A DNA stretch of 64,000 nucleotides from Undaria pinnatifida (GCA_012845835.1 JABAKD010000003.1:2724212-2788211); one strand, 5' to 3'. Positions 44,201 through 59,200 are shown, counted from the first letter of the stretch. Notes: generated by a model not told the origin, from the sequence alone. Program-made: numbers and translations.

Positions 44201-47200
44201 GGAAGGAGAGCAGGGCGCGGGACACGAAGTGTGATTCTTGCGGCCGGTACTTGAGGGTTGAATGGCATGTCGGGTGAGTGGGCGCCTGGTTTTTGGGTGC
44301 AGGTGATGTTGGTGTTGGTGTTGTTTGTAATGCTGCTGCGTTTTGTTGTCTCTGCTAGTGCGACCAGTGCTACGGCAGGGGTGATACATGTTGGGCTAAC
44401 ATTCTGAATGATGCGGCTTCTTAACGTAGGACCTGGCGAATATTTTCGGAGTGCGATTTGTGGTTTATGAGATTGGTCCTGTTGTTCCCTAGGCCATGGG
44501 GTTCTTCGGGTTGTTCATCGGGTTGGTAATGGTTTTGGTGTTGGTGGTGTTATTGTTGGTGTTTGGTGTTGTTGTTGGTGTTTGGTGTTGGTGTTGTTGT
44601 TGTTGTTGGTGTTATTGGTGTTTCTGTTGGTGGTCGTGGTCGTGGTGTAGGGGTTGGTGGTGGGGTTGTTGGTGTTAGTGGTGCTGTTGGTGTTGGGGTT
44701 GTTGTTGGTGTTGATGTTGATGGTGTTAGTGGTGTTGGCGATGGTGTTCTTGTGCTATTGGTGTTGTTGGTGTCATGGTGATGTTGCTGTTGGTGTTTTT
44801 GGGTGTCATGTGTGGTGTTGATGTTTGTGTTGGTGAGCTGTTCCTGTTGAAATCATTGTGTTTCGCTTTTGGTGTTGGGGCCGGTGTCTGTTGTTTTGCT
44901 GTTGATGTCGGTACCGTTGGCGTTGTTGTAATCTATCTACCAACTGTTGTTGCTCTTTGGTGACGCAGGCTATTGTACGGTAAGACTACACCTAGTTTTT
45001 CTGAGGCTGCTCTCGTGAGGAGCTCTATATCCCACCCTTACGACGGCTTTGAGAAAAATGAGAAAAGGGCAACCTCACGAACAACCCCATGGCCAGGGTT
45101 AGGGTATAGAACGATTTTTTGTTGGGCAACACACATGTATGCCGACGACTATCGGGTAGTGTTGTCGTTGGTTGACTACCGTAGTATCGTACAGTCAGCT
45201 GCAAATGTTTTTGTCCAAAAGTCGTACCCCTATCGTGGAACGCCTCCGCCGCTGTTGCACCTTCCTCCATGCGGGTCGACCAGCAAGGACACCCAAGTCC
45301 TAATAGTCAGTACGTGCGTTGGCAACTATCGGAAGTCTCACGCCAACGCCCCCGACCTTATCCTTTTTTACTACAGTACGGGCTCCCCTAATACGACTTT
45401 TTCAGCAACAAATTTTGGGCTCGTTTTTTCTAAACGCTTGAAGAACTTTGGCTCAAGAAGAGGTGCTTAAATTGACAAGAAACGAAGGCGTAAGAAAAGT
45501 GTACCGTCATGCAGCAGTACTCGAGCATAAATGCAGAAAACTGCGTATAAGAAACACTGCTGGTCTGGGCACACAATATAGTATTGAGGCCAGGGCCAAA
45601 GCAAGCGTTTCTTACTAGAGTGCCCGTGATGTGTTTTTTCCGAAAACCAATTTCCCAGTCTACTATCAGGACCGCAGTTTCTTTCTAGATTTATAATTAT
45701 TTGTACCGCAATATTTTTCCAGTCTATTTCCAAATTTAGTTTCTCCTATACACTGGTGCGGCTGTTAGCAGGTTAGCAAATGCTTCCTCCAGTGGACCAG
45801 GGGCACGCCGTCTGTTCCGCCAATCGCATGACATTGATTGCGCCCGCCCCCGCCCCCCCCGCTTTGCCCACTCGCGTGACAACATGTTCTATACGCAACC
45901 CGTGCATACATGCATTCTGTGCCGCCAATCACACCACCCAGATGGCGACCCTCCTCCCTACCCGTCGACCCCCCCCCCCCCCGCCAATTGCCCGCCTGTG
46001 CGACAACTCCTTGTGTGCGAAACCCTTGCATTCGCATTTTGTATGCTTGCGCCAGAGCTTGCGCGTCCATCACATCACGCTGAGTGCGACCCTTCCCTCC
46101 CTCCCCCTCCCCATTCCCCTCTCGCGCAACAACACGACAACACCTTCTATACCAAACCCATGCGTGTATGCATGAAGAGCTTCTGCATCGGTGGGGAGCG
46201 GGGTGGAAAACCCGGAGCTCAAGCTTGCCGGCGTTGTCACGTTCCAGAACAAGAACGGGCTGACCTATAAGGGGAGGGTAGTGGCGATTGACCCCAGGCC
46301 TCGTGAGGGATCCCCGCGCGGTCGCGTGCGCGTCAAGTACGACGACTGGCCGTACGACAAGTGAGACGAGTAGGGCTGTGATTAGCTGAAGTTGACGGCT
46401 GCCGTATACGGACCGGTGCTACGATAGGGATGGCACTTTTTGGCTAAAATATTCTCTAAATTGCGGGGCCTCCTTAACGCCTTTACACCTGGAAACCCGT
46501 GTTTAGGGACAAGTCACTTGAAATTAGTACAGGGAGATATTTTGGGGCTCCAAGGCCATTCAATATGCAGTCGGATTGCTCAGTCGAAAACGGCCTTTTT
46601 CGACTGAGAATTCCGACTGGCGGATCCAGTCGAAAAACTTGACTTTTTCGACTGGATCCTCCAGTCGAAGAACTCAGTCGACAAAGTTTTGCACGTGTGT
46701 TTTGAACCGATCACATCGCCCATCCCACCACCAAACACACACCCACACGGCCACACGGCCACACACCCATACCAGGTACCACACTGCAGTATCATACAAG
46801 GCGCTGACGCTGGCTTGGCTATCCCTGCTGTTGCTTCTCGCAGCAAGTCAGCGTGGCGCATTCCTAGTGCCGCTCGCCAGCAGCGTGTATCACACGACGG
46901 CAGCAGCGCGCGGTCTCGATCCCATGCTGCCAACAACGGCTGCGCCTGCTGTAGCTTTGGCGGCTCTCGGCTGAGTGCAAAGCCACGAACGTAGCTTTGG
47001 CGGCTTTCGGCTAAGCCCAAAACCACCAACTCGCAGGGACGAAGGTTCGTGGAGCCGTTGCTCGCGGACAAAGCGCGAAGCACAGAGCTGCCAACCGATT
47101 CTGCCTGCTGTACAGCAGTACTCCCTCACATCAACCGCCTCTAGGAAGAGCACAAAAACTATAAAATCAACTCGACTGACGATAAGAAGGACCTGAAGAA

Positions 47201-50200
47201 TCCAGTCGAAAAAAAGTCCAGTCGAAAAGGGCCGTTTTCGACTGGCGGAATCCGACTGCATAACAAATGGCCTAATAGGGGTTAAATAAACCTTGTTGGA
47301 GCCCAGGTGTAGCTGCCGAAAACATGACATGTGCAATGTTATCCACCGTCTCTGTCAGTGCGCAGCAGTGCGAAAGGAGTCGTGTCGTGCGTCTTGTTTG
47401 TATTATTTTCAGCGGGGAAAATTGCCGAAAAAAAATGCCGATGACAGTCGTATCGGCCACACGAAGCAATCCGAGCTGCTGGCGTAGTGGAGATGTGTTC
47501 GAACTGCGACGCAGGAAGCTATGAGGCAAGCCGTAAGGCATGACGGTACTCGGATTGCCTCAAGCTTTTCCTAGACGCTTCGCTAGATCGCGCTCGTCGG
47601 TTTTTGGTCTGTGTACTATGATGAAGATATAATCAAGTCCCAAAAGGGTTAAAATGTATCGCACGTCAAGCCACGAACGCACCAGTCGGCAAAGACGCAG
47701 AACTCGCAGTTTGCCGCACGCAACTGATAGTTATAATATACTGTTGTACACTGTAATACACTGCTGTAGTACTTAAGCCAACTAATAACTGCCAGGGTAG
47801 TCGGCAACTTACTAGCAGTATCGTCAGACAACTCACGACGTTGAGATGTAGGGCGTAGGGGTGGGTTTCGACGTCGGGGTGGGCGTTGTTACTAGGATTG
47901 GCGTCAAAGTTGTTGGTCATTGACGCACGTTACGATAAGGGGATGGTTTTCTGAGGCTCCTGACTTAAGCTCTATACCTTACTCACCCAAACACTTACAA
48001 TGATCCCCTGCCCCCCCTCCCCCCCCCCCCCCACCTCCTCTCCCTTTCCGCCCCCCCTCGATTATGTCCTGTCCTCCCTCCCCTCTCGCCGGTGCCGCCT
48101 CTATATTTCCAGGTACGACGAGGATACCGACATGGAGATGGTGACGCCTTTTGGGTGGGTACCCACGCCGGTAGGCAGGGCGGGCAGGCGGGCCAGCAAG
48201 CCAGTTGTTCCCTTCACGCCAGCAACCGAGGTGAACCGAGTCTCTATTTTGTGAGACGATGGGGGTAGAAGTATTGACGGCAACCATCCACGTCACGTTT
48301 GAATTTGTTAAATCGTGTGATTATTAGTAACTACTAACCAATCGCGAATGCTGTGATTGTTTGGTTATATTTTTCCTACAACATAAATTCGGTTTAGGAT
48401 GGTGTGTATTCTACACGCCATGCGAAGGCAAGCGGTGCATGGGTTGGTCGTTCCTTTCATGCCTGCAACCGAGGTGAAACGTTTTTTTTTCGGCTGACGC
48501 GTACGACGGGGGTAGCACTATTAGTGACGGCAACCAACAAAATAATCACCTTTGGAGCTGGTTACATCGTGTGATTGTTGTTACGAGTAACCAATAGCAA
48601 AGGCCGTAGAGTGTGATTAGAGAGTAACCACGCGCGAAGACCGTGAGCATTCGTTGATTATTTAACGATATGTCTTGGGATGGTATCCTAGGCGCCATGC
48701 AAATACAGTGTATGGGTTGGTCGTTCCTTTCACGCCAGTATCCGAGGTGAACTGGTTCGACTCACGGGTGCTACGATAGGGAGGTCACTTTTGGGCCAAA
48801 TCCCCGACGCAGACATGCCTAATTTGCTCTACAAAATTAGCTGCTCTTAAAAAAAAGAAGGTTTCAAATACGTCAGCTGTGAGTTCGATCAATTTAAGGG
48901 TCGATACTCATCTTTGCAAGTTGCGTGATAATGCGGTCGCGCGTTTTTACTCTTGGAAGATGCATGAATCCCCTGGATGTGTCACAGGCCATTTCGGTCC
49001 ACAATGCGTTATGTTCATTCCTGCGTTTGCGGAAGCCGTTGCTTCGTGCACAGAACCTACCATTTTTGCCCAGTTTTTCTCCCTGACGGGTCCGTATGTC
49101 AATACGAGGTTCACAGAAAGATTGCGTTGCTTTCTTGAACATTTGGGAACAGCCCCCGAATAGAAACGCATCCATCTCTATGTTGAAAACCTCCCCTCTT
49201 TACGCATTATCACAAGGGGATGATAATGATCCATCGCCTACGCTAAGTTTGCGGTTTGTAGCGGATGTTGCGGTTGTCATAAACGCTGTTTATTTCGGTG
49301 TTATATTACCGTCATGTTCTTCACGTTTAGTCTGCTGCTTTACGAATCTTTGTTTTTCTACGCGTTTCTGATGCGCACCTCGCGGCAGTCCCAGTACTCG
49401 AAGAGGGTACCTCATTCTTTCATCCCCGCAATCCACGCTTTAGCGCAATTCGTGGCAACGGCAGCCTTAAAAAATCACGTATTTGATAAATTTATGGACC
49501 ATGATATATTTCAGACATATTCATATCAGGTATCATATACCAGGGATATCCTATGTACAAATCTGGTATGACACCAGGTACCTTGGTATGTATGCTACCG
49601 GGTACCTTGATATGTATTCTACCAGGTACCTTGGTATGTTTTTTCGTGTTTTTGTACCCCTTTTTTTTTCTTGCTGGCCTTACAGTCTCCCTCGATGTTG
49701 GGAAGTATTTAGTGTCTTGAGTTGGGGTAGTGTGAATTTGTGAAAGTTGCCGTCTCCCCCAACCTTGATGGAAGTATATTAACCATGAACCCTTATGGGA
49801 CTTGATTAAAGTACAGCGACAAAACAAAAAGACGATTGCGGCGTTTTCAAGCGTCCACGAGTAACGTGAGCTCGCAGCAGTACGAGTATGATTATGCCTC
49901 ACCCGTCCCGTATCATACGAGTCTCTGCAATTGTTGTAGTCGGAAGACCACTTTTTTTATCGTCAACCACACCATTAAACCCAGCAATGACCGATACCGT
50001 GATCGTCAATTTTCGTCGTCATTGTTTCCATGTACCATAATCACGTAAGTCTCGAAGGTGTTGGCTAACGCCCCCCCCATTTACACCCGCCCTGTTTTGG
50101 TGCACGTGCAGTCTCAGTACCCGAAGAGGGTACCTGCGGTGTACTATGCGTTCCCCGCGATTCCTACTCCGGCGCAGTTCGCGGCAGCGGCGGCGGCAGG

Positions 50201-53200
50201 CCATGCGTGGATGGGGGAAGAACATGAGCGCCCTGAAGGGTATCGATTGGCAGAGGAAGAGACGTCTGAGGAGGAGGAGGAGGAGGAGGAGGAAGAGGCG
50301 GCTCCCGTGTAAGTTGTTTTTGGTGGTGTTTTTGTCGTTGCGGTGATCGTGGTAATCGTGGGTTTGGTGTTGGTGTCGGTGTTGTTAGTGGTGGTGTTGG
50401 TGTTGAAGATTCGATTAGACAAGGGGGAAGACACCTCTGGTGAGGAAGAGGAAGAGGTGGCTCTTGGGTACGTTGTTGGTGATGGTGGTGTTGGTGCTGG
50501 TGTTGTCGGTGTTTGTGTTTAAAGGTGTCGATTGGAGTAGGGGAAAGGCACTTCTGATGAGGAAGAGGAATAGGAGGAAGAAGAGCAGGCGTGGTGGTGC
50601 TGTTGGTTTTGGTGTTGGTGGTTTGTTGTCGTTGTTGGTGTTGGTATTGGTGTTGTTGTTCTCACGTTGACTCATCGACATGGTCTAGTCCGCGGTCACA
50701 GGGCAGGCTCTAAGCACTCTGAAGTAGTAGAACGCCTCAGTATCATAAACCTCTATTAATATTGCACCAGTATAGATGCCTTGATCTGTCCATTACATGA
50801 GATGATTCGATTGCGATTGATACCTTCGCTAATTCATCAGGTTAACAAAAACGAAATCTACCAGATACTGATTTTTCTCCTTACACGTGTCGGACACAGC
50901 GTAAAAGCGTGGCAGTGCAATGTTTTCTGGGTTAGATCCGTGCTATGATATGCAGATGCTGCGCAATATATCGCAACGTCATATTTAGGATCTACGCCAA
51001 GTTGATGATCTACATTAGAAGATCGTGATCTGTCCAACATGATTTTTTCAGTTTTCTCCCGTTTTGCACCCCCCGGACACAGCGAAAAAATTGACTGCAG
51101 GCACTTTCGAAAAGAAGAGGCCGAACACTAGCACATGGGTTGGATAGGTACTATATACAGATCCTGCATAACACCTCAAAACGTCAGATGTAGGATCTAC
51201 GGATGATCTATCAGACAATAGATCGTGACATGTCCTTAGCCTGAGATGTTTTTATTGTATGTATTCTCCCAATCATGAGCTGTTTTTTTCTCCTTGCACC
51301 CCCCCACCCCCCTTTACTTGTAGCGTTTCAACTGCTGACTTAGCCTACTCATCGGCTGACATTTTCTCTCTCTCCTGTTTTTCTTGCACCCCGCCTCCAT
51401 GTGTGTGATTTGTTGGTGCTGACATGTTACATTTCTCCTGTTTCGTTGGTATGTTCTCGTTATCCCAGCGTGAAAGTGTGGCAGTGCAAGCATGTTCGAA
51501 AGGAAGAGGCCGAAAACTACAGGGGCGGGGCGTGCCGGGCCTGCTTCAACGCCGCAATAAAGTCGAGGGCGGGCATTAGCGTACGTATTTTATGATAGGA
51601 ATAGGAATTTGCCGATTTTTTTTCTGGTATGTTTAGAATTTCCTACAATTTTCCGTTTATTTCCGTGAATTGTTCGTCTGTCAGAGGACTGCTGTGCTTT
51701 GTTTTGGTCGCGTTCTTTTTTTTTGTTCGCGTTTTTCTGACAATTGATACAAGTTCGGTACCTGATACACGTTTTTATATTACTGCTGTGCTTTTTTTTC
51801 ATGATCCAACGGCGTTGACAGCATTTTTTTTTTTTGCACACTTTTAGCAGCAGGAGGTATCATGCGGGTTGATGGTTGCTCATTAGGCTATGGTGGCTTT
51901 ATTTTATTTTTTATCATTGGGCTATGGTTGAGGGGAATTGTGTGGACTGCTTTTTTTTTTAGTAACAAAGCTCATGCTTCCTATTTTTCCAATTGCGCGT
52001 ATTTATTTGAGTTTTGAGTCCATCGCCGACGACGTCGGGGCAGGAGACTTGGTGTTGCATTTCACGTTTGAGACAAGGATTTGCCAGGTGTGTGCGGACC
52101 GCACGTGATTCTAAGAGCTGCTGAGAGTCTTGTACCGCGGTATTACACATGCCTGATCCAAGCAGCAGACGATATCATGCGGGTTGACGGTTACTCAGCA
52201 TGTTGTGATTGGACTTGGAATTATTTGTATCCAGTCCAGCTATATACGAAGTAGTCTATTGATAGTGCTCTAGTGTGTTCATGCTCCATCTTTTCGATGA
52301 TTGTTTGCTTGTTTGTTTGTTTCCTTCTTGTTCATGGTTAATGGCGTCGGAACACGAGACTTGATTTTGCGTTTTCGACTGGGATAATGATTTACCCGGT
52401 ATAGCGTTAGGCGCGGAGATTTTGGATTCGGTTTGGTTCGGTCCAGTTGTGTTATTTTTGTGTGTGGCCAATGCTGTGATCGTCTTTTTTTTCGACCATG
52501 TTCCCTCTGAAGCCTCGAAGGGTCATAACCACGCGCACCCCGGACATATCAATTATCCCCCCTTGATGATCTACATATTACGGGGAAGATCTGTATGATG
52601 TAGCTCATGGTACCGAGTGGGAGCCGTTCGATCTGCATGTTTTATTCACAGCAAATTTTTCTAGGGTTAGATCTGTCCTCTTCATAAACATATCCTGTAC
52701 AGCATGGTCGCCACCGTTATTATTGATCATTTTTTTTTATGTTGATGTTCACCCTGGCAACATACATAGGAGTGATAAACAGTTAAAGATACTACATCTG
52801 TAAAACCGAGCGGCCTGTGTATCACGCAGCTTGCGAAGATGAATATCGACCCTAAATTTGTCGAACTCACAGCTAGCATGTTTACAAAAGTTTTATAAAA
52901 TATCCCAGAACGGCAGAGACGGAATCTACCGTAGATGATCTAGATCATGATCCGTTCGAGGTGCGTAGTATTTTCTACGTTAGTGCAAGAATTATCCAGC
53001 GCTTGTTCCAACTTTGTTCCCGAAATTACTAGTGGCGTTCTCACGGAGCTGAGAACAGGGACGTCGTTTTGACGACTCCCCCTCCTTGTGCCTGGTTTGT
53101 GTGATTTGTGTTTTGAGCAGATGTGCAAGCATGTGAGGGAAGGGGAGGCGAGGGCGTACGGGCGAGGTCCCGGTAACTACGGCAAGGGGCACTGCCGCGA

Positions 53201-56200
53201 GTGCACCATAGCGAAGTTCCCCGTGAAGGCAAGCAACATGTGATCGTAGGGATGCGATAAGCGAATGTACATAAAAGGCGATGTATATTTCGCGAGGAAC
53301 TCGCGCTGATGGATATCTGTAACTGTCGTCGACTGCTGTGTGCGTTGGTGGGAAGCGGGAAGGGCCCAACCCAACCCAACCCAACCCAACCCAAATCAAC
53401 ACAACACAACACAACACAACACAACACAACACAACACAACACAACACAACACAACACAACACAACACAACACAATACAACACAACACAACACAACACAAC
53501 ACAGCACAACACAACCCAACACAACCCAACCCAACTCCCACCAACACAACACAACACAACACAACACAACACAACACAACACAACACAACACAACACAAC
53601 CCAGCCTAACCCAACCCAGCCCAACCCAGCCCAACAAAAGTGATTTGAAGTCGCCTCATTACCGCCCACTTCCTAGTAGTTGTTTAATTTGAAGATTCCG
53701 GTCGTCGGCCGGGACATAGAGATCCGGGCACGCGGGGCTGGAAAGGAACTCCTCTTTTTTGGCGTCTTCGGAAACTTTGACACTCGCTTCGCTTGTGGTG
53801 AACATGTGTGCGGTGTCCCTCGGCCTCGGAGAGAGTTCCAGTTTCGTCAACATATGCTAGGATTCGAGCTTGGAAAAACGTTCCATCTGTCGTCCTTGTC
53901 TTTTGTCTTGCGTAGCGTATTTTTCCTTGGGTATTGCGCTACGTACTGGGAGTATTTTTCGAAGGTGCGTACAGGTACCGTATGTTTGGATTGGGTTCTA
54001 CATAGATTGTTACACACTTTTACTGCAGTAATATTCGATAGTAAACACTGCAGCTTCTGAAGCTGCTCTGTGCCTTCGCTGGACTGATATTATTGCGACG
54101 AGCGTGCCGCTGCTGCTCTGTTGTTACTGCTGCGACTATGTGTTGTTGCTGCTGCTACAATATGTTGTTGGTGCTGACGCTGCCGCTCTGTGCTGATGCT
54201 GCACATAGCATACGTGGCTGTACCCGGGTGTGACCAACGGGTGGTCGACTGTGTTGCCTGACGCTTGCTGTCGATGTTGCTGGTGATGTAGATGTTGGTG
54301 GTGATGTAGATGTTGGTGGTGATGTAGATGTTGGTGGTGTCGTTGTTGTTTTTGCGCTGGTACGTGCCGTGTATTTTTTACCTTGCTTTTTTTGTGTTTC
54401 ATTTGTTGCAGTGTTGATGCTTCCCATCTTTCCTTTGTTCTGTCCTCGATAGAAAGCCACAGTGCCGAAGCCCCGGATATACGACCGAGCTACTTGTTGG
54501 TGGTCGACGTATGGTGTTGTTTTCCACTTCTTTTTGTTCTGTTTTTTATCCTCCGGTGGATGGGGAAACATAAAGCTTAAGCTCACCACACTTCCACGTA
54601 TTTTCCTACGCGTCGTGTGTCAATTTAACTCAATTGCATACTTTTTTGTGTGTACGTTTTGTTGGTATGTTTTGACGTTTTTTCGTGTTTCCTTTGGTAC
54701 CATTTTCCCACTTTTTCCGTTGTTGTCTCCTCGACAGAAAATCAAAGTCCCGAAGCCCCGACTGTGGCCGAGCTGCGTGATACCGGAGTGTCGCCGGAGG
54801 CACAGTGCCTGGGGAATGTGTGCGGCATGCCTCGCGGTAAGAGTGTCGTATCATGCAGCTGGTCATGTACGTTACTGCAGTCTCTGATATGTGAATGCTA
54901 TTAGAGTATTATTGATACAATAGATGACATTTTGAGGCACTCCGCTGTAAGAACAATCGGCATATAAAAGCCCTCAAACTTCTCCGCATCGTTTTTCCCC
55001 ACTTGAACCGGTTTCGTCCCGTATAGCACTATTAATAGTGGACGCAACACTCCGTAAGGGACCCCACGTGCCTTTATTTTAAAGGGGTCACCACATAGTC
55101 CCCCGCTTGAAAAACGCCACATAGACGGCTAGAAACCTTGACAACCTCTTGGCAACTCCAAAATCCCCCTGCACTAATTCCAAGTAGTTTTCCCCCAAAG
55201 CCGGGTTTCCCGTTGTAAAATCGTTAAGTGGGGCCACACTTGTTGGAAGGACGTCGGTATATTAGGGACGCTGCCGCCCCGTATGGTAGCCCTCTTGCAG
55301 CCCGGATATAGCCACCAAAGACATGACCAGTGCGATGTTATCCACCGTCACCACCGTCTCGTGAGTGCGCAGCAGTCCGAATGGGATCGTAGCGTGCGTT
55401 TTGTTGTTTTGTTGCAGGTCGGACACGAAATGTGTCACCAGTATCCAAGCAGCCCGCGTTGCTTGGGATGGTCGATGCTGTAATAAACGTCAGGTTTTTC
55501 GTATTGGTCATTTTTTCGTTTGCGTTTGGAGTCCCAGAGGGATCACAAACCTGGAGAAGTGCAGCCACGTTTTTGAAGATGAATTATTCAAGAGTTGGTG
55601 TGGAAAGTTTTTCTGCGGTGGCAAAAGGGTTAAAAAGGGCCACCTATGATTGTGATCGTATTTACATCGTATGGTATAGTATCTTTTCTGACCTTGCTTT
55701 CGCATTGCCTTGTCTGATGTTATCTCGTACCGGGTATGTTTTGTCTTTGTTTTGTGGTTTGTCTTGGTTTTGGTTTGCACGTTGTGTTATGTCGGCTTGG
55801 TGCGATTTTGTGTTGTTTTTACTTACATTGCCTTGTGTTGTATTTTCGCATCGTTTCACATCGTCTATTACTAATTAATTCGCCCATGTAAGTATTTTCG
55901 GGGGGAAGCGCATTACATATTGTCTTATCTGAGCTTGTGTTGCCGTGCCGTGCGTTGCCTTATATTACGGTATCTTATGATGTGTTATCTCCTGGGTACC
56001 TGGCCTGACGTCGTTTTGCACTTTGTCTTGTTAATTCACATGCAGGTCTTTGAGAAGAAAAACCCCGCGGCATATCCGCCTTCGTATGTTTATTTTATAA
56101 AACTATTTCAAGGACGCCAGCCGTATGTTTATTATTGTTTTGCCGTGTGTGATGTTATGTTGCCTTGCATCGCCTTGTCATACAATATCTCTGGTCTTGT

Positions 56201-59200
56201 TTTGTTTCATCTTGTCTTGACTTATCTGCAGATCTACAAGGAGAAGCACCCCCAGGCGGATCCGCCTTCACAGGCTTCACAGGCGAAGCGCAAGAATTTT
56301 AAGGCAAGGCGGAATTGAGCGGAATTGAGGTTTTGACCCAAAAAGCGTACGTACAGAAGTCTATACTACTATAATAAAAGAACGAAAAGCAAAATTTGCA
56401 TCCCGAGTTCTGCAATTGTCTGCATTATTTTGTTTCTGTGGCTCTTCACAGGAGGAGCTGAATGCCTCTCCCAAGGACTGATTTTGGGGGAACATAAAAT
56501 ATTCTAGTCTATGACGTAGGTCCCATGGCCTGCCAGGTAGGTGTGCCAAGACAGTTATTGCGAAACAAGAATGATCTTCCAAGGGTTGTGGATCAAGGAA
56601 CTCCGTTATTCAGAAAACGTGTCGGCCTGACAGCGCTTCCGCTATCGTAGGACGCTTATTATCTCATCTCCTCACCCGACCCGACCCGCTAGATTTTCGA
56701 ACAACTCCTTGACCGTCCTGACTCGACTCTCGAGATGTTGAAAGCCTCCTGATCCGACCCCGCGGGTCGGGTCATGATCCGTGAAAACCCCTGAAATTTC
56801 AATATTTGTCCCAGTGATCGGCTTTTTGTTTTTTTTTACTGCAAATGTGGCGTAATTTACACCAACCGTCCTTTTTTTTTTCGCGAAATTACCTCCAAAT
56901 AAAAATTAGCATCACTACAAAACTACGTATTTCTAAACTTATACCCTGACATATCGAAAACCAGGCTGGACGGAATGTAAGGGCGCCGGACAGGAATATA
57001 AGGTCCATTGGTACATCAAAATGAATACGAAACAGTTCTTACATTTACGTTCAGATTGCGAGAAGACACGAACATATCAGGGGTTTTCACGGGTCGGGTT
57101 ACGTCTCGTGAGTCGGGTTGGGCGGGGGTAACCCGACCCGTCCCGTGAAAGTTGAAACCCTCCTGACCCGAGTCGACCCGACCCGACCCAGCCCGAGAGA
57201 TTTCGAACACCTCCTGACCCGACTCGACTAGACCCGCGAGATTTTGAACCGCTCTTGACCCGACCCGCAGGTCGCTGGAAACAAGTGGCCCCTTAACGCC
57301 TTTACAACTGGAAACCCATTTGGGGGACAAAGTTACTTGGAATAAGTATAGGGAGGGGTTTCGGGGCTCTAAAGGGGTTAATGCGAAAATAGTTGCGACC
57401 TTATTGAGTCTAAACCTAGCGAGGTAATGAAGTTTTCCACACCCTGCACGGCGCGCGGTGCGGGGGTTTTGTTCGTCGTCGTTTTTTGTTGTTGGTGTTA
57501 TGAAGCCGCTACTCTAGGAGAATGCCCTCTTGGCGATGCATTGTTCGATAGAACAAGATGGCTGGGCATCTCTCTTGTCGTTTGTTCAACTGCCTCACAG
57601 CAGTGTCTTTGTTGTGGTGTTGGTAGTCTGATGCAAACCCGCTCTTCTCCCCTCCCCCAGCCCCCCGCCCCCCCATCCAATTCCCCGCTCCCCCGCTCCC
57701 CCGCTAACTCCCGCCCGCTGTACGGACACGCTTCCGGCTACCTGGCAGCCAGCTCGCCTTTTCACTACAGTAGGGGTCTCCCAATAAGTCGGTGTGCGTG
57801 AGGGGGTGTCCCGATGTATGGCGGTTAAAACCGCGTGGCGCGACTGGGGAAATAGCTCTCATAATATAGTCTGAGGAAGGCGGCTTCCCGTAGTAACGCA
57901 GTTACAACGCAGTTATATTGCTCTGGCACACCACCGCTTTACTCTGCATTCCCTACTGTACGTCGAATATTTTGATTTTTTACGCCATCAACTGTACCTG
58001 GTATAAACGTATAGACCCATTTTTGTTGTTGACGACCCCCCCCCACGTCCCCACCGTGCGGACACGCCTCCGGCTACATTGAAACCAGGCCGGCTTTAGG
58101 TACATGGGGGAAGACGCAGAGTTCACGGATTCTTCGGACGATGAAAATCCTCGACTAAAGGGAGGGGGTAAGGTTGTCAAGTTCAGCCCGGGGGGTGACC
58201 CCGTAGCAGCGAAAGCGGCAGCAGTGGCGGCGGTGGCGGCGGTGGCGGCGAAGGCGGATGCTGGTTCTCCTGGGCCTGGAGCCGGCGATGAGGTTGGCTT
58301 GTAGGCTCTGATGAAAAAATACACTGCAGCTGTGAGATCGACCATTTTGACCAAAACCAGCTTTGCAAGCTGCGTGTGATACTTCGATCGCGCGTGTTCC
58401 GGGGTGTTTATACCCTCGTGAAGGATACAGGTCGGTGACCCACCTGCCAATGCCAGGGTCAACAGGACTAAGCCGTTCAGCCTTGTTCTGCGCACGGAAA
58501 CTGTATAACGCGCATTGAGGGAGACAAAACAAGACATGGAAATCATTATGCACAGAACGAATAATCGTTACAGTGAGTTTACTTTTGGAGTGGGCTACTT
58601 GGGTTTACATATCATCGGGAAGGTTTGCATGTAAGGATGGTATTGCAGGTATTATTTGAATTGATTGCACCCGATGTGAGGGGGGGCGAGGGATTGCAGG
58701 TATGATTAAAATGGTTGCACCCGATGTGGGGGAGGGCGAGGAAGGGATGTGGTAGGTTCCCCTGAGCTTCGAACCGGCGCGGCGTATGGAGGATGACGAG
58801 GAGGGTTTGATGAAATCGATTGCGTGCACCTGGCATGGAGGAGCGGGAGGGAGGAGGAGGGGGCGTACTCATTACCATGCAGGGCTGTAGCATTGACCTT
58901 TTTCCAACTCCTAAAATATTTTCCTGGTCTTACTCCAAGTGTTTTTTCCTCAAGCCGGGAGAGCGGTGCTAAAAAGGTTGTACGACCATAGACCCTTGCA
59001 TCCTTACAATGCCGAGACGGAGCTCGTCGGATTTTCACAGACCAGGCGGGGGGTGTACTCATTCCATGCATGGCCGTCGTATTTAGGACCATAGACCCTC
59101 GCATCCCTACGATGCCGGGACGGAGCGCTTCGGGTATCCGATGGGCGCACTCGTGTCGCCTGTTGATATTAGCGCAATTGGCAGGGCAGCGGGGGGGTAT

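Noticed and set aside
44496-44963. Val/Gly/Leu-rich ORFs resembling membrane proteins
   Set aside because: Translations of a GTTGGTGTT microsatellite-like intron tract.
53338-53692. ORFs rich in NTTQHNTTQ and VVLCCVVLCC on both strands
   Set aside because: Direct translations of a CAACA pentamer array; identical frames open on both strands with no other sequence content.
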